The notes below the pieces were generated by a model that saw nothing but the letters and a program-made list of their open reading frames with translations, was not told where the DNA came from and ran no database searches. 64,000 bases of DNA, from contig NZ_BMNH01000003.1 of assembly GCF_014646355.1 (NCBI RefSeq), forward strand, positions 124,001 to 188,000, in the 5' to 3' direction. This document shows, one piece after another, positions 16,965-30,520 of this stretch (the stretch's first letter is position 1; each line of letters opens with the position of its first letter). This DNA comes from Nonomuraea cavernae (GTDB lineage: Bacteria; Actinomycetota; Actinomycetes; Streptosporangiales; Streptosporangiaceae). Made by a program: the position numbers and the translations under genes.

Positions 16965-18413
16965 GTGAAGTCTCTTGTGAAGCCCGAGCACGTCTTCGAG
17001 CGTGATCGCGAGTGGGAGGGTTTGGCTGGATTCGCCACATCGGCCAATCCCGACGTACGGCTGGGCATCGTCAGTGGCAGGCGTCGCCAAGGCAAGACCT
17101 TTCTCCTCGACGCGCTGGCGAGCGAGGTCAGCGGATTCTTCTTCGCCGCCACTGAGGCGACCGAGGCAGAGGCGCTGGCCCGCTTCGGCCAGGCGCTGGC
17201 CGCCCAGACAGGGGGCGGTCGTTACGCGTTCGACAGCTGGGACGAAGCGCTGGAGCGGATGTACACCGCCATACCGCGAGGGCTCATCGTGATCGACGAG
17301 TTCCCTTACCTGAGCAAGGCGTCACCTTCGCTGCCCTCGCTGCTCCAGCACGCTCTCGACCCCAGAGGCCACGCGCGACGCGGCGAAGCGCGCCTGCTCC
17401 TGTGTGGTTCGGCCATGGCGGTCATGGGGCGGCTCCTGTCCGGCAGCGCGCCGTTGCGCGGGCGGGCCAGTCTCGAGTTGGTGATCAAGCCGTTCGACTA
17501 CCGGACCGCGGCCAGGTTCTGGAACATCGACGACCCCCGTCTCGCTGTTCTCGTCCACTCCGTCGTTGGCGGCACCCCCGCCTACCGCCGGGAGTTCGTG
17601 GCCGGGGACGCGCCTGATTCGCTGGACGACTTCGGCTCCTGGGTGCGGCGGACGGTGCTGAATCCGCAGACCCCCCTCTTCCGTGAGGCCCGATACCTGC
17701 TGGCGGAGGAGGCCGACATCCGTGACACCGCCCTTTACCACGCCGTGCTCGGCGCCATCGCCTCTGGCAGCGCCACCCGAGGCGGCATCGCCGGATGCAT
17801 CGGCCGCAAGTCCACGGACATCGGACATCCGCTATCGGTCCTGGAGGACTCCCAGCTGATCGCCCGGGAGGCCGACGCCTTCAGGAAGGGGAAGACTCTC
17901 TACCGCATCCGCGAGCCGCTGATCGTCTTCTACGAGGCGGTCATGCGACGCGAGTGGACCCGGCTCGATCGTGGCGACAGAGACGCGGCCTGGCGCAACT
18001 CCCAGAGCACTTTTCTGTCGCAGGTGGCGGGCCCGCACTTCGAAGGCATCTGCCGCGAATGGGCCATGTCCGTGGGGGCCGAGGTCTTCGGTGAGCTTCC
18101 CGGCGAGGTCGCCGCGGGCACGGTCGCCGACCCGGGCAACCGGACGCAGATCCAGGTGGACGTGGCCGTCCTCGCGCCAGACGAGCCCGGCCGGCCGCGG
18201 CGGATTCTGTCATTGGGCGAGGTCAAGTGGGACACGATCATGACGGCCGGCCACGTGGCGCGGCTGCGGCGCGCCCGAGACCTGCTGGCGGTGAAGGGAT
18301 ACGACACCCGTGACACGGTGCTGACCTGCTACAGCGGTGCGGGATTCCAGCCGGACATCGCCGACGGGCGACAGGGCGTTCACCTGGTCGGCCTCACGGA
18401 CCTTTACGGCTGA
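16965..18413 (+). CDS. Orphan P-loop ATPase with DUF234-like (PD-(D/E)XK) C-terminus
   Basis: The GTG at 16965 lies six bases after a TATAGT -10, so a leaderless start is chosen over GTG 16935; length 482. Near the N-terminus Walker A reads GRRRQGKT (about residues 38-45) and Walker B is LIVIDEFPYL. The middle carries a winged-helix-like segment (SATRGGIAGCIGRKSTDIGH). The C-terminal ~70 residues contain VDVAVLAP and LSLGEVKWD. This D...ExK pattern is known from the DUF234 domain of archaeal-type ATPases and resembles PD-(D/E)XK nucleases. The biological role is unknown. Codon use is less GC-rich than average and the gene lies near a toxin-antitoxin pair, hinting at acquisition. Confidence 0.82.
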   Translation: MKSLVKPEHVFERDREWEGLAGFATSANPDVRLGIVSGRRRQGKTFLLDALASEVSGFFFAATEATEAEALARFGQALAAQTGGGRYAFDSWDEALERMYTAIPRGLIVIDEFPYLSKASPSLPSLLQHALDPRGHARRGEARLLLCGSAMAVMGRLLSGSAPLRGRASLELVIKPFDYRTAARFWNIDDPRLAVLVHSVVGGTPAYRREFVAGDAPDSLDDFGSWVRRTVLNPQTPLFREARYLLAEEADIRDTALYHAVLGAIASGSATRGGIAGCIGRKSTDIGHPLSVLEDSQLIAREADAFRKGKTLYRIREPLIVFYEAVMRREWTRLDRGDRDAAWRNSQSTFLSQVAGPHFEGICREWAMSVGAEVFGELPGEVAAGTVADPGNRTQIQVDVAVLAPDEPGRPRRILSLGEVKWDTIMTAGHVARLRRARDLLAVKGYDTRDTVLTCYSGAGFQPDIADGRQGVHLVGLTDLYG

Positions 18414-18432
18414 GTGGGGCTGGACGCACGAA

Positions 18433-18458
18433 GGGCCGGCCCCTTCCGGGACCGGCCC
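18433..18458. terminator. Hairpin between convergent ATPase and subtilase genes
   Basis: GGGCCGG (18433-18439) pairs with CCGGCCC (18452-18458) across a 12-base loop. The hairpin lies between two convergent stop codons and probably ends transcription from both sides. Confidence 0.6.
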
Positions 18459-18473
18459 CTGCATGTGATCGGG

Positions 18474-20444
18474 TTACTTGTTCACGTGCTTGTAGAGGTA
18501 GACGGCCGTCTTCTTGAGCTGCGCGGCCGTGCCTCCCTTGACGCGGTACTTCTCGGCGACGCCGATCGCCTTCTTCAGCGTGGTGTTGCCGTGCACCTTC
18601 GCCGAGGCGTTGTAGACGCCGTGGGAGTAGTTGAGCCAGGCGGCCAGCAACTCACGGTCGAGCAGGGCCTTGGCGCTCTTGCTCTTGGGGTTGAGCACCT
18701 TGTACGCCTTGCCCAGCGTCGCGGCGTTGCTGACCTCGGGGAAGACCGAGCTGCCGTTCTGCGTGATCGACAGGTAGCACAGCAGGGTCCGGTCGGGCAG
18801 GCTGCCCTGGGTCTTCAGCATCTCCCGCGCCCACGCCTTCGAGCTCAGCGGCTTGGTGCCACGGCCGCGCGTGCACGTGTCGGGCACGGGCTCCGGGTCG
18901 GGATCCATGCTGATGATCCGGGGGTCGGGGTCGCTGGTCGGCGCCGGCGTGTGCGTGGGGGGCACCGTCGGGGTCGGCTTCACGGTCGGCTTCACGGTGG
19001 GCCTGACCGTCGGCTTGTTCGTCGGAGTGGCCGTCGGCGTGGTGGTGGGCTTGCCGGTCGGGGTCACCGTGGGCGTCGGGGTCGGCGTGGGGGTGGGCGT
19101 CGGGGTCGCCTTCGGCGGGGTCGCCTTGGCCAGGTCGATCCGCTTGGTGGTCACCTGGCCGTACGTGATGGGCTTGCCGGTCGCCTGCAGCTTGGCCAGG
19201 ATCTGGCGGATGCTCAGGTTCGGGTGCGCCTGCTTCATCACCGCGAACGCGCCGGCCACGTGCGGGGCGGCCATCGAGGTGCCGCCGATGACGCCGTAGG
19301 CGTTGTTCGGCACCGAGGAGTTGATCTCCACGCCGGGCGCGAACAGGTCGAGCAGCTTGCCCCGGTTGGTGAAGGTCGCGAGCGCGTCGTGGTCGTCGGT
19401 GGCCCCGACGGTGATGGCGCTGGAGACGCAGGCGGGGGAGGAGACGCCGTTGGCGAACCCGTTGTTGCCCGCGGCGACGACCGGCGCGACACCGCGCGCG
19501 AGGAGGACGTCGAACTGCGCCTTCCGGGCGGTCATGGAGCCGGTGTCACAGTGGTTGGAGTACGGGCCGCCGCCGCCCAGGCTCATGTTGGCCGCGACGA
19601 CGTTGCGCGCCTTGGCGACCAGCGCGACGTAGGCGAGGGCGAACATCTGGTCGGAGGTGTAGCTCAGCAGGCAGGGGCTCTTGCCGGCGCCGCACAGGTC
19701 GTCGCTGTCGAACCGGCTGAAGACCTGGATCGGCAGGACGCCCGCCTCGGGGGCGACACCGTTGGACGGGGCGCCCGTCGTCTTCTTGCCCGTGGCGATG
19801 CCCGCCACGTGGGTGCCGTGATAGCAAATGTTGGCGCCCTGGACGACGCACTTGGCGGTCTCGGCGTTGGCCGCGCCGGCGCCCTGCTGGGTGGCCTGCC
19901 CGTTCGGGCAGAGCGAGGTGGCCTTGTCGCCCGCGAAGTTGGTCGAGAAGCAGGCCTCGTCCACGATCCGGCCGGCGAAGAACGGGTGGTCCCGGTCGAT
20001 ACCGGTGTCGAGCACCGCGACCGTGTGGCCCTTGCCGGTCCAGCCCGCCTCGTTGGCCTTGTCGGAGCCGATCAGCTTCGTGCTGACGTCAAGGGACGGG
20101 GCGCTCAGCTCGTCCTTGTAGATCGCCTGGATGCGGTCGTCCTTCTTGAGCTCGTCCAGGGCCTTCTTGTCGAGCTCGGCGACGAAGAAGTCGGCCGCCT
20201 TCTTCTCCTCGATGACGTCGGCCTTGGCGGACGCCTTGTCAGTGGTCGAGGCGACGGCGTTGACACTGGACCCAGGCTTCAGCTCGATGATCGAACGGAC
20301 CGTTCCCTCCTTCTTGACCTCGGCCGTTAGCTGGGAGCTGACGGCAGGGTCGTCAGCGGTGGCCGCTTGGGCCGGGGCCGCGACGAGCGCGGCCGAGGCC
20401 GTGGCCAGGGCTAAGGCGCTGACCAGCAGAGACCGTAGTCTCAC
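18474..20444 (-). CDS. Secreted subtilisin-like serine protease (S8) with PT linker and novel C-terminal domain
   Basis: The GTG at 20444 follows a GGAGGA box and gives 656 residues beginning with a Sec signal (LRSLLVSALALATASAALVA...AQA). An I9-like propeptide precedes the catalytic domain. The Asp motif is VAVLDTGIDRDHPFF, the His motif CYHGTHVAGIATG and the Ser motif GGTSMAAPHVAG. Cys pairs suggest disulfides. A Thr-Pro repeat linker (TPTPTPTP and PTVKPTVKPT) leads to a ~130-residue C-terminal domain (LSSKAWAREMLKTQGSLPD, LLCYLSITQ, VFPEVSNAATLGKAYKVL). I cannot assign this domain, and it recurs in the neighbouring protease. It is likely an extracellular protease expressed for protein turnover. 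Confidence 0.9.
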   Translation of the reverse strand: MRLRSLLVSALALATASAALVAAPAQAATADDPAVSSQLTAEVKKEGTVRSIIELKPGSSVNAVASTTDKASAKADVIEEKKAADFFVAELDKKALDELKKDDRIQAIYKDELSAPSLDVSTKLIGSDKANEAGWTGKGHTVAVLDTGIDRDHPFFAGRIVDEACFSTNFAGDKATSLCPNGQATQQGAGAANAETAKCVVQGANICYHGTHVAGIATGKKTTGAPSNGVAPEAGVLPIQVFSRFDSDDLCGAGKSPCLLSYTSDQMFALAYVALVAKARNVVAANMSLGGGGPYSNHCDTGSMTARKAQFDVLLARGVAPVVAAGNNGFANGVSSPACVSSAITVGATDDHDALATFTNRGKLLDLFAPGVEINSSVPNNAYGVIGGTSMAAPHVAGAFAVMKQAHPNLSIRQILAKLQATGKPITYGQVTTKRIDLAKATPPKATPTPTPTPTPTPTVTPTGKPTTTPTATPTNKPTVRPTVKPTVKPTPTVPPTHTPAPTSDPDPRIISMDPDPEPVPDTCTRGRGTKPLSSKAWAREMLKTQGSLPDRTLLCYLSITQNGSSVFPEVSNAATLGKAYKVLNPKSKSAKALLDRELLAAWLNYSHGVYNASAKVHGNTTLKKAIGVAEKYRVKGGTAAQLKKTAVYLYKHVNK

Positions 20445-20748
20445 TCTTCCTCCGGGGGGTCGACCGTCCGTCTCTCGGACGGACTGGAGGGGGACACCCG
20501 AACGGCGGGACGCGTCGAGACCGAGCTGCGGAATCGTGATGACGAAACCCCCGTGACGCTCGCTCGTCTCGGCCACTGGCCGGAAAAATCCCCACTTGAT
20601 GGTGCGTACGGGGCCAGAGTGTAGTGAGGGACCTTATCTCCGCCCTACCAAAGACGCATGTCCGTTATCCGGATATGCAGGATTCCTCTTTGGACGGTTC
20701 CAAGGAGCCACCGCGAGGGCGGCTCGGTGGCCCGTCCGCAACGGTGCC
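20445..20748. other. 304-bp intergenic region between tandem subtilases
   Basis: No coding frame is supported here. The part next to the upstream gene's end holds a hairpin (GCCACCG 20707-20713 with CGGTGGC 20725-20731), a probable terminator of the second subtilase. The remainder presumably contains the promoter of the first subtilase, but no clear -10/-35 pair could be assigned. Confidence 0.5.
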
Positions 20749-22614
<1,866 letters not shown>

Positions 22615-22699
22615 GCGTCCTCCGAGAAGGGGGTGATCTCGGAGTTTAAGGCGATTTATTGGTCAAGCCCAGAGTTGAGACGCCTTTCCCAGCGAACTC

Positions 22700-24895
22700 T
22701 TATGACTCTCCCAGCTCATCCTCGCGGCGATCCTGGTGCTGTTCCCGGTGCTGATCCTGGTAGAGCCACACCGCCCCGAGCGGCGGCACCCGCAGCGTCG
22801 TGGAGTAGGGCAGACCATGACATCCCTGCTCGACCGCCTCGACCCCGCCCAGATTGCCGACGCCGCTGCCCCAGTAGTCGTAGGCGTCGGTGTTGACGAC
22901 CTCACGCCAGTGCCCGCCGTACGGCAGGCCGAGCCGGTAGTCCTCGTGCGGCGCGCCGCTGAAGTTGGCCACGCACGCCAGCGCGGACCCGTCGGCCGCG
23001 TAGCGGACGAAGGAGAACGTGTTGCCCGAGGCGTCGTCGGCGTCGATCCACCGGAAGCCCTCGGGGACGGTGTCCTGCTCCCAGAGCGCCGGCGTCTCGC
23101 GGTAGAACCGGTTGAGGTCGCGGACGAGCCGCTGGACCCCCTGGTGGCCGTCGAACTCCAGCACCCACCAGTCGAGCCCGCGCTCCTCCGACCATTCGGA
23201 GCCCTGGCCGAACTCCCCGCCCATGAACAGCACCTGCTTGCCCGGATGCGCCCACATGAACGCGAACAGCGCCCTGAGCTGGGCGAAGCGCTGCCACTCG
23301 TCGCCCGGCATCTTGCCCAGCAGCGAGCCCTTGCCGTGCACCACCTCGTCATGTGAGAGCGGCAGCACGTAGTTCTCGGAGTAGGCGTAGATGAGCGAGA
23401 ACGTCATCTGGTGGTGGTGGTACTGGCGGAACACCGGCTCGTGCCGCAGGTAGGCGAGGGTGTCGTGCATCCAGCCCATGTTCCACTTGAAGCCGAAGCC
23501 GAGCCCGCCGAGGTGCACCGGCCGCGAAACCCCCGGCCAGGCCGTCGACTCCTCGGCCACGGTCGAGATGCCCGGCGCCTCCCGGTAGACGACGGAGTTC
23601 ATCTCCTTGAGGAACTCGACCGCGTCCAGGTTCTCCCGGCCGCCGTAGACGTTGGGGGTCCACTCGCCCTCGCGCCGCGAGTAGTCGAGGTAGAGCATCG
23701 AGGCCACCGCGTCGACCCGCAGGCCGTCGATGTGGAACTCCTTCAGCCAGTAGAGGGCGTTGGCCACCAGGAAGTTGCGCACCTCCCTGCGGCCGAAGTC
23801 GAAGACGTACGTGCCCCAGTCGGGGTGCTCGCCCCGAGCCGGGTCGGCGTGCTCGTACAGCGGGGTGCCGTCGAACCGGGCCAGCGCCCAGTCGTCCATC
23901 GGGAAGTGCGCGGGCACCCAGTCGAGCAGCACGCCGATGCCGGCCTCGTGCAGCCGGTCGACCAGGTGGCGGAACTCGTCGGGCGTGCCGAACCTGGCGG
24001 TGGGCGCGTAGTAGGAGGTGACCTGGTAGCCCCACGACCCGCCGAACGGATGCTCGGCCACCGGAAGCAGCTCGACGTGCGTGAACCCGAGGTCACGGAC
24101 GTACTCGACGAGCTGGTCGGCCAGCTCCGGATAGGACAGTCCGGGGCGCCACGACCCGAGATGCACCTCGTAGACGCTCATCGGGGCCCGCTGCGGGGTC
24201 TGCTCCCGGCGTTCGGCCAGCCAGCTCTCGTCGTTCCAGGTGTAGGACGACTGCTCGATCACCGAGGCGGTCTGCGGCGGCACCTCGGTGCGCCGGGCCA
24301 TCGGGTCGGCCTTGTCGCGCCACACGCCGTCGGCGCCGAGGATCTGGAACTTGTAGCGCTCTCCGGCACCCAGGTCGGGGATGAACAGCTCCCAGACGCC
24401 GGAACGCCCGAGCGAGCGCATCGGGTAGGCGGTGCCGTCCCAGTGGTTGAAGTCGCCGACGACCCTGATGCCCCGCGCGTTGGGCGCCCAGACGGCGAAG
24501 GCCGTGCCCTGGACGTCCTGGTGTCGCATCACCCGCGCGCCGAGCACCTCCCACAGCCGCTCGTGCCGCCCCTCGCCGATCAGGTGCAGGTCGACCTCGC
24601 CCAGGGTGGGCCAGTGCCGGTAGGGGTCGCGGACCTGGACCGGCTCGCCCCCGGTGTACTGGACGCTCAGCGTGTAGCCGGGCGCCTTGTCGAGCCCGGG
24701 AACGGTCACCTCGAACACGCCGTGAGCCTGGTGTTTCAGGTCATGGGAGGTGCCGTCGTCGAGCACCACCCGGACACGCTCGGCCATCGGGCGCAACGTA
24801 CGGAACGTCACGCCGCCCGCGACGGGATGAGCGCCCAGGATCGAGTGCGGATCGTGGTGCGCCCCGCCCGCGAGGCGGTCGAGCTCTGTTCTCAT
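22700..24895 (-). CDS. glgB: 1,4-alpha-glucan branching enzyme GlgB
   Basis: This 731-residue GH13 enzyme makes alpha-1,6 branches in glycogen-like alpha-glucan. The start ATG at 24895 is seven bases after GGAG; the in-frame ATG at 24901 touches that box. N-terminal CBM48-type beta domains ([34 protein letters not shown]) precede the barrel. Catalytic motifs are [17 protein letters not shown] (nucleophile Asp), [14 protein letters not shown] (acid Glu) and [14 protein letters not shown] (stabilising Asp). It acts on the polymer made by GlgE encoded upstream. A 156-bp gap with a hairpin separates it from mak, so it may have its own promoter. Confidence 0.96.
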   Translation of the reverse strand: MRTELDRLAGGAHHDPHSILGAHPVAGGVTFRTLRPMAERVRVVLDDGTSHDLKHQAHGVFEVTVPGLDKAPGYTLSVQYTGGEPVQVRDPYRHWPTLGEVDLHLIGEGRHERLWEVLGARVMRHQDVQGTAFAVWAPNARGIRVVGDFNHWDGTAYPMRSLGRSGVWELFIPDLGAGERYKFQILGADGVWRDKADPMARRTEVPPQTASVIEQSSYTWNDESWLAERREQTPQRAPMSVYEVHLGSWRPGLSYPELADQLVEYVRDLGFTHVELLPVAEHPFGGSWGYQVTSYYAPTARFGTPDEFRHLVDRLHEAGIGVLLDWVPAHFPMDDWALARFDGTPLYEHADPARGEHPDWGTYVFDFGRREVRNFLVANALYWLKEFHIDGLRVDAVASMLYLDYSRREGEWTPNVYGGRENLDAVEFLKEMNSVVYREAPGISTVAEESTAWPGVSRPVHLGGLGFGFKWNMGWMHDTLAYLRHEPVFRQYHHHQMTFSLIYAYSENYVLPLSHDEVVHGKGSLLGKMPGDEWQRFAQLRALFAFMWAHPGKQVLFMGGEFGQGSEWSEERGLDWWVLEFDGHQGVQRLVRDLNRFYRETPALWEQDTVPEGFRWIDADDASGNTFSFVRYAADGSALACVANFSGAPHEDYRLGLPYGGHWREVVNTDAYDYWGSGVGNLGGVEAVEQGCHGLPYSTTLRVPPLGAVWLYQDQHREQHQDRREDELGES

Positions 24896-25021
24896 CGGCA
24901 TGCTCCAACCCTGCCCTACGTTGAACGTCCAACCCAGCCACTGCCCGCTTTCACCGTCGCAATCACCGAAAGTGGGGAATCCTGGGTTTATCCGGAGCAG
25001 ACCCCGCCCCAGGACAAAGGG

Positions 25022-25046
25022 ACCCGCCCGGTGGCCACCGGCGGGT
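25022..25046 (-). terminator. Hairpin after the glgE-treS-mak operon
   Basis: Arms ACCCGCC and GGCGGGT flank a GGTGGCCACC core, an almost continuous stem just beyond the mak stop. On the minus strand it is followed by a CCCTTT run. It probably ends most transcription before glgB. Confidence 0.6.
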
Positions 25047-25051
25047 GACCG

Positions 25052-26383
25052 TCAGAAGGCGTCCTGCCGGAAGGCGGCCAGCGGGATGCCGATCCACGAG
25101 GGGCGGTTGCGGGCCTCGTAGACGACCTCGTACACCGCCTTGGACAGCTCGAACGCGCGCAACAGGGCCTGGCCGTCCGCCGAGATCACGCCGCCCGCCT
25201 CGGCGTAGCCCTCCAGGAAGGCGGCGCGGTTGCGCCGCGACCACTCGTCGGCCCGCGGCTCCAGCGTCGCCGCGTCGGCGTGGCCGGCCAGCAGGTGCCG
25301 GGCGGCGTAGTCGAACGAACGCAGCATGCCCGCCACGTCGCGCAGCGGCGACGACAGCGCCCGTCGCTCGGCGAGCGGCTGCCCCGGCTCGCCCTCGAAG
25401 TCGAGCACCACCCAGTCGGTGGGCGTGCGCATCACCTGGCCCAGGTGGTAGTCGCCGTGCACCCGCTGTACGGGCACCTCGACGGTCAGGTCCTCCACGA
25501 GGTGGTAGGCGGCCTCCAGCGCCCCGACGTACTCGCGCAGCTCCGGCACCTCGGCCACGGCCCGGCCGAGCCTGCGCCGGAAGCCCTCGGCCATCCGCTT
25601 GACCTCGTGCGTCTCGATGACGTCCGTGGGGAAGGCCTCGGCCAGCTCGTGGTGGACCCGGGCGGTGGCCGCGCCGAGCCGGCGGGACTCGGCGGCGAAG
25701 TCGCCGCCCGCCTCGGCGGCGCCGATGCCGGGGGCCGAGTTGTACAGGTCGCGGACGCTGGTGAGCGCGAGGTCCCAGCCGTCGTTGGCGTTGGGCAGGA
25801 ACCGCTGCATGAACGCCAGCGTGGTGGGGGTCCCGTCGAGGTCGCACTCGATCCATCCGTACGGCTGCGCGATGTGCGGGGCGTTCCGGGCGGCCAAGGC
25901 GGCGACGACCTCCAACTCGGGATTGATCCCGGGGATGAGGCGGCGGAACAGCTTGCAGATGTAGGCGTCGCCGTACACCAGGGAGGTGTTGGACTGTTCG
26001 GCGCCGAGCACGAGGCTGCGCTGGGAGGTGTCGATGGTGACGCCGGGCGTGTGGCGCATCCGCAGGTCGCCGCGGTCCTCGTCGGCGGCCATGCCGTCGA
26101 GCAGCCAGCCGGTGAGCTCGTAGTCGTGCGCGGCGTCGTACAGGAGCCAGTCGTGGAACTGGCCGATCACCGCGTGCTCGAGGCGGTCCGGCAGGTCGTA
26201 GCGCTGGCCGAGCAGGATCTGGTAGCGGTCTCGCGAGCCCTCCTGCCACACGGCCACGATCAGGTGCCGGAGCCCGGAGGTCAGCTCGACATCCGATTCG
26301 ACCGACAATCGGTCGATCGGGCGCCCCTTGCCGCCGAACCAGCGTTGATGACCGATCCATGCGACAAGGAGCTCGTCAAGCAC
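25052..26383 (-). CDS. mak: Maltokinase (Mak/Pep2)
   Basis: This 443-residue kinase phosphorylates maltose with ATP to give alpha-maltose-1-phosphate, the donor for GlgE. The fold is related to aminoglycoside phosphotransferases. RVHGDYHLGQVMRT is the catalytic HGDxHxxQ loop and WVVLDFEGEPGQPLAERR carries the metal-binding Asp. The N-terminal WFGGKGRPI is typical of maltokinases. The start GTG is three bases after the treS stop, and GGAGGAG lies inside the last treS codons, so the two are translationally linked. Treating TreS and Mak as one substrate-channelling unit agrees with known TreS-Mak fusions and complexes in actinobacteria. Confidence 0.94.
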   Translation of the reverse strand: MLDELLVAWIGHQRWFGGKGRPIDRLSVESDVELTSGLRHLIVAVWQEGSRDRYQILLGQRYDLPDRLEHAVIGQFHDWLLYDAAHDYELTGWLLDGMAADEDRGDLRMRHTPGVTIDTSQRSLVLGAEQSNTSLVYGDAYICKLFRRLIPGINPELEVVAALAARNAPHIAQPYGWIECDLDGTPTTLAFMQRFLPNANDGWDLALTSVRDLYNSAPGIGAAEAGGDFAAESRRLGAATARVHHELAEAFPTDVIETHEVKRMAEGFRRRLGRAVAEVPELREYVGALEAAYHLVEDLTVEVPVQRVHGDYHLGQVMRTPTDWVVLDFEGEPGQPLAERRALSSPLRDVAGMLRSFDYAARHLLAGHADAATLEPRADEWSRRNRAAFLEGYAEAGGVISADGQALLRAFELSKAVYEVVYEARNRPSWIGIPLAAFRQDAF

Positions 26384-26386
26384 GTC

Positions 26387-28087
<1,701 letters not shown>

Positions 28088-28158
28088 GAACCCCTCCTTG
28101 CGAGGTTCATGAGGGAGGCGCTGACACACACGTTGAAGACTCCCCGCTGAATTCTGGT

Positions 28159-30282
28159 CTACCGTGGCGCGGCTCGTACGGTTAGGACGTGGGCTGGCTG
28201 GATATGGGGGTCGAGGCGCACATAGTTGCTCTGCCGCCAACGATACGACTCGCCGGACAGCTCATCGTCGACGACGAACTCCGCGTTCCAGTCGAGACCG
28301 AGCGCCGGCAGATCGAGCTCGACCGTCGCCTCGTGGGTGTGGTGGGGGTCGAGATTGATGACCGCCAGAACGACGTCGCCCATCCCGTGCCTTCGTGTGG
28401 CCGGGTCATAGGCGCCCGGGAGTCGCTTGGAAATGCAGACGATGTCCGGTTGGTCGACCCTGTGGAACCGTAGATTACGCAATTCCTGTAGTGCCGGGTG
28501 GGCTCTTCGAAACAAATTCAGGTGCGTGATGAATGGCGCCAGACTGCGGCCTTCACGCTCGGCCGTGGCCCAATCGCGAGGTCTGTACTGATATTTCTCG
28601 CTATCTAGATATTCCTCACTTCCTGGGCGAACGGGAATGTTCTCCGAAAGTTCGTAGCCTGAATAGACCCCCCAGGTCGGCGAGGCCACCGCCGCCAGCA
28701 CCGCCCGGATCTTGAACGCCGGAAGCCCGCCGTGCTGGAGGTACTCGTGCAGGATGTCCGGCGTGTTGACGAACAGGTTGGGCCGCAGGTAGGCCGACGT
28801 CTCGTGCGCCAGCTCCGACAGATAGGTCTCGACGTCGTACTTGGAGTTCTTCCAGGTGAAGTACGTGTAGGACTGGTGGAATCCGACCTTGGCCAGGGTG
28901 CGCATCATCGGCGGCCGGGTGAACGCCTCGGCCAGGAAGATCACGTCGGGATCGGTCGAATGGACGTCGGCCAGCAGCCGCTCCCAGAACGCCACCGGCT
29001 TGGTGTGTGGATTGTCCACCCGGAAGATCCGCACGCCGTGATCCATCCAGTGCCGCACCACCCGCTTGACCTCGGCGTAGATCCCTTCGGGATCTTTGTC
29101 GAAGTTGATCGGGTAAATGTCCTGATACTTCTTCGGCGGATTCTCGGCGTACGCGATGGTCCCGTCGGCGCGGATGGTGAACCACTCGGGGTGCTCCTTG
29201 ACCCACGGATGGTCGGGAGAGCACTGCAGGGCCAGGTCGAGCGCGACCTCCATGCCCAGCTCACGGGTGCGGCCGACGAACAGGTCGAAGTCCTCGATCG
29301 TCCCCAGGTCGGGATGGATCGCGTCGTGCCCGCCGTCCTCGCCGCCGATCGCCCACGGCGAGCCGGGCTCGTCGGGCTCGGGGCTCAGCGTGTTGTTGCG
29401 GCCCTTGCGGAACGTCTCGCCGATCGGGTGGATCGGCGGAAGGTAGACGACGTCGAAGCCCATCCTGGCGATGGCCGGCAGCCGCTTGGCCGCCGTCTGC
29501 AGGGTGCCGGACTTGGAGACGCCCGACTCGCTGACGATCGCCCCCTCCGACCTGGGGAAGAACTCGTACCACGAGCCGTACAGGGCCCGGCGCCGGTCGA
29601 CCCTGATCTTCCGCGGTCGTGACCTGGTGACCAGGTCGCGGAGCGGGTGGGCGTCCAGCAGGCTCGCGGTCTCGGGCAGTTGCGCGATGGACAGCCGGGC
29701 GCGCGGGTCGAGATCCTCGTCACGCAGGGTGGCCGCGATCGTCAGCAGCGCGGCCCGGTGCCCGCACGCGCTCTCGCCGTCACCCGCCCTGACCTGCTCG
29801 GACGTCCGGGCGGTGCCGGGCCTGACCGGGGTGTGCCCGTTGCGCGCCCGCGGCGTGGTGCCCCCGATCGGGGCCGGGCAGTCGGCCTGCCGGACGGCCT
29901 TGGCGGCACGCTCGAACAGCCGGGCGCCCTCCTCGCACATGAGGTCGACGTCCATGCCGCGCGGAATCTTGATCTCGGCGTCGTGCAGCCAGGTGGCGAT
30001 CGGGTCGCTCCACGCCTCGACCCGGAACAACCAGTCGCCCTCGGTGGGCAGGCACACGTCGACGCACCACCGGTCGGTGCCGGGCGCCTGCTCACGCATC
30101 CGTCTCAGCCGGCCACGCCGCCCATCGGGCGCGGTGAGCACCACACCCGCGGCCACGGCGTCGTGACCCTCTCTGAACACGGTCGCCGAGACCTCGAAGG
30201 TCTCGCCGGCGACCGCCTTGGCGGGCCATTGCCCGCAATCGACGACGGGGTGCACGTCCGTGATGGGAATTCTTCCGATCAT
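28159..30282 (-). CDS. glgE: Alpha-1,4-glucan:maltose-1-phosphate maltosyltransferase GlgE
   Basis: This 707-residue GH13_3 enzyme extends alpha-1,4-glucan by two glucose units from maltose-1-phosphate. [20 protein letters not shown] starts the N-domain typical of GlgE. Barrel motifs are [54 protein letters not shown] (nucleophile Asp) and [14 protein letters not shown] (acid Glu). The last ~170 codons are visibly less GC-rich than the rest. No ribosome-binding site is obvious. It is the first gene of the pathway operon and divergent from glgP across 238 bp. Residues ~150-190 carry an extra low-complexity insert ([20 protein letters not shown]). Confidence 0.95.
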   Translation of the reverse strand: MIGRIPITDVHPVVDCGQWPAKAVAGETFEVSATVFREGHDAVAAGVVLTAPDGRRGRLRRMREQAPGTDRWCVDVCLPTEGDWLFRVEAWSDPIATWLHDAEIKIPRGMDVDLMCEEGARLFERAAKAVRQADCPAPIGGTTPRARNGHTPVRPGTARTSEQVRAGDGESACGHRAALLTIAATLRDEDLDPRARLSIAQLPETASLLDAHPLRDLVTRSRPRKIRVDRRRALYGSWYEFFPRSEGAIVSESGVSKSGTLQTAAKRLPAIARMGFDVVYLPPIHPIGETFRKGRNNTLSPEPDEPGSPWAIGGEDGGHDAIHPDLGTIEDFDLFVGRTRELGMEVALDLALQCSPDHPWVKEHPEWFTIRADGTIAYAENPPKKYQDIYPINFDKDPEGIYAEVKRVVRHWMDHGVRIFRVDNPHTKPVAFWERLLADVHSTDPDVIFLAEAFTRPPMMRTLAKVGFHQSYTYFTWKNSKYDVETYLSELAHETSAYLRPNLFVNTPDILHEYLQHGGLPAFKIRAVLAAVASPTWGVYSGYELSENIPVRPGSEEYLDSEKYQYRPRDWATAEREGRSLAPFITHLNLFRRAHPALQELRNLRFHRVDQPDIVCISKRLPGAYDPATRRHGMGDVVLAVINLDPHHTHEATVELDLPALGLDWNAEFVVDDELSGESYRWRQSNYVRLDPHIQPAHVLTVRAAPR

Positions 30283-30520
30283 CGCATTTCAAGGTTGCGG
30301 CGGGACACTCGGTACCGCCGGAGGCTTCCGTGGCAGGAACGATCCTTGCATGTAAATTATGGGCAGCAGCGGATAGACCTCCCGTGTCCCCGGGAGAACC
30401 GACAATGGTGGAAGTTGCCCCAATAGTCGCTCTTCATGCTTCATCTGGGGAAGGGGTTTGAACGTCCTTGCTGAGGGTGAGGGTCTGTGAGGTCCCTCCT
30501 AGCCCATAGGGTGCACAAAC

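Noticed and set aside
14400..18413. A genomic island holding VapBC and the ATPase gene with attachment sites
   Set aside because: GC is somewhat lower, but sppA lies between them, and no integrase, flanking direct repeats or tRNA were found.
18414..20330. 638-codon plus-strand frame opposite the first subtilase
   Set aside because: Composition is repetitive Gly/Arg/Val; the subtilase triad and signal peptide are on the minus strand.
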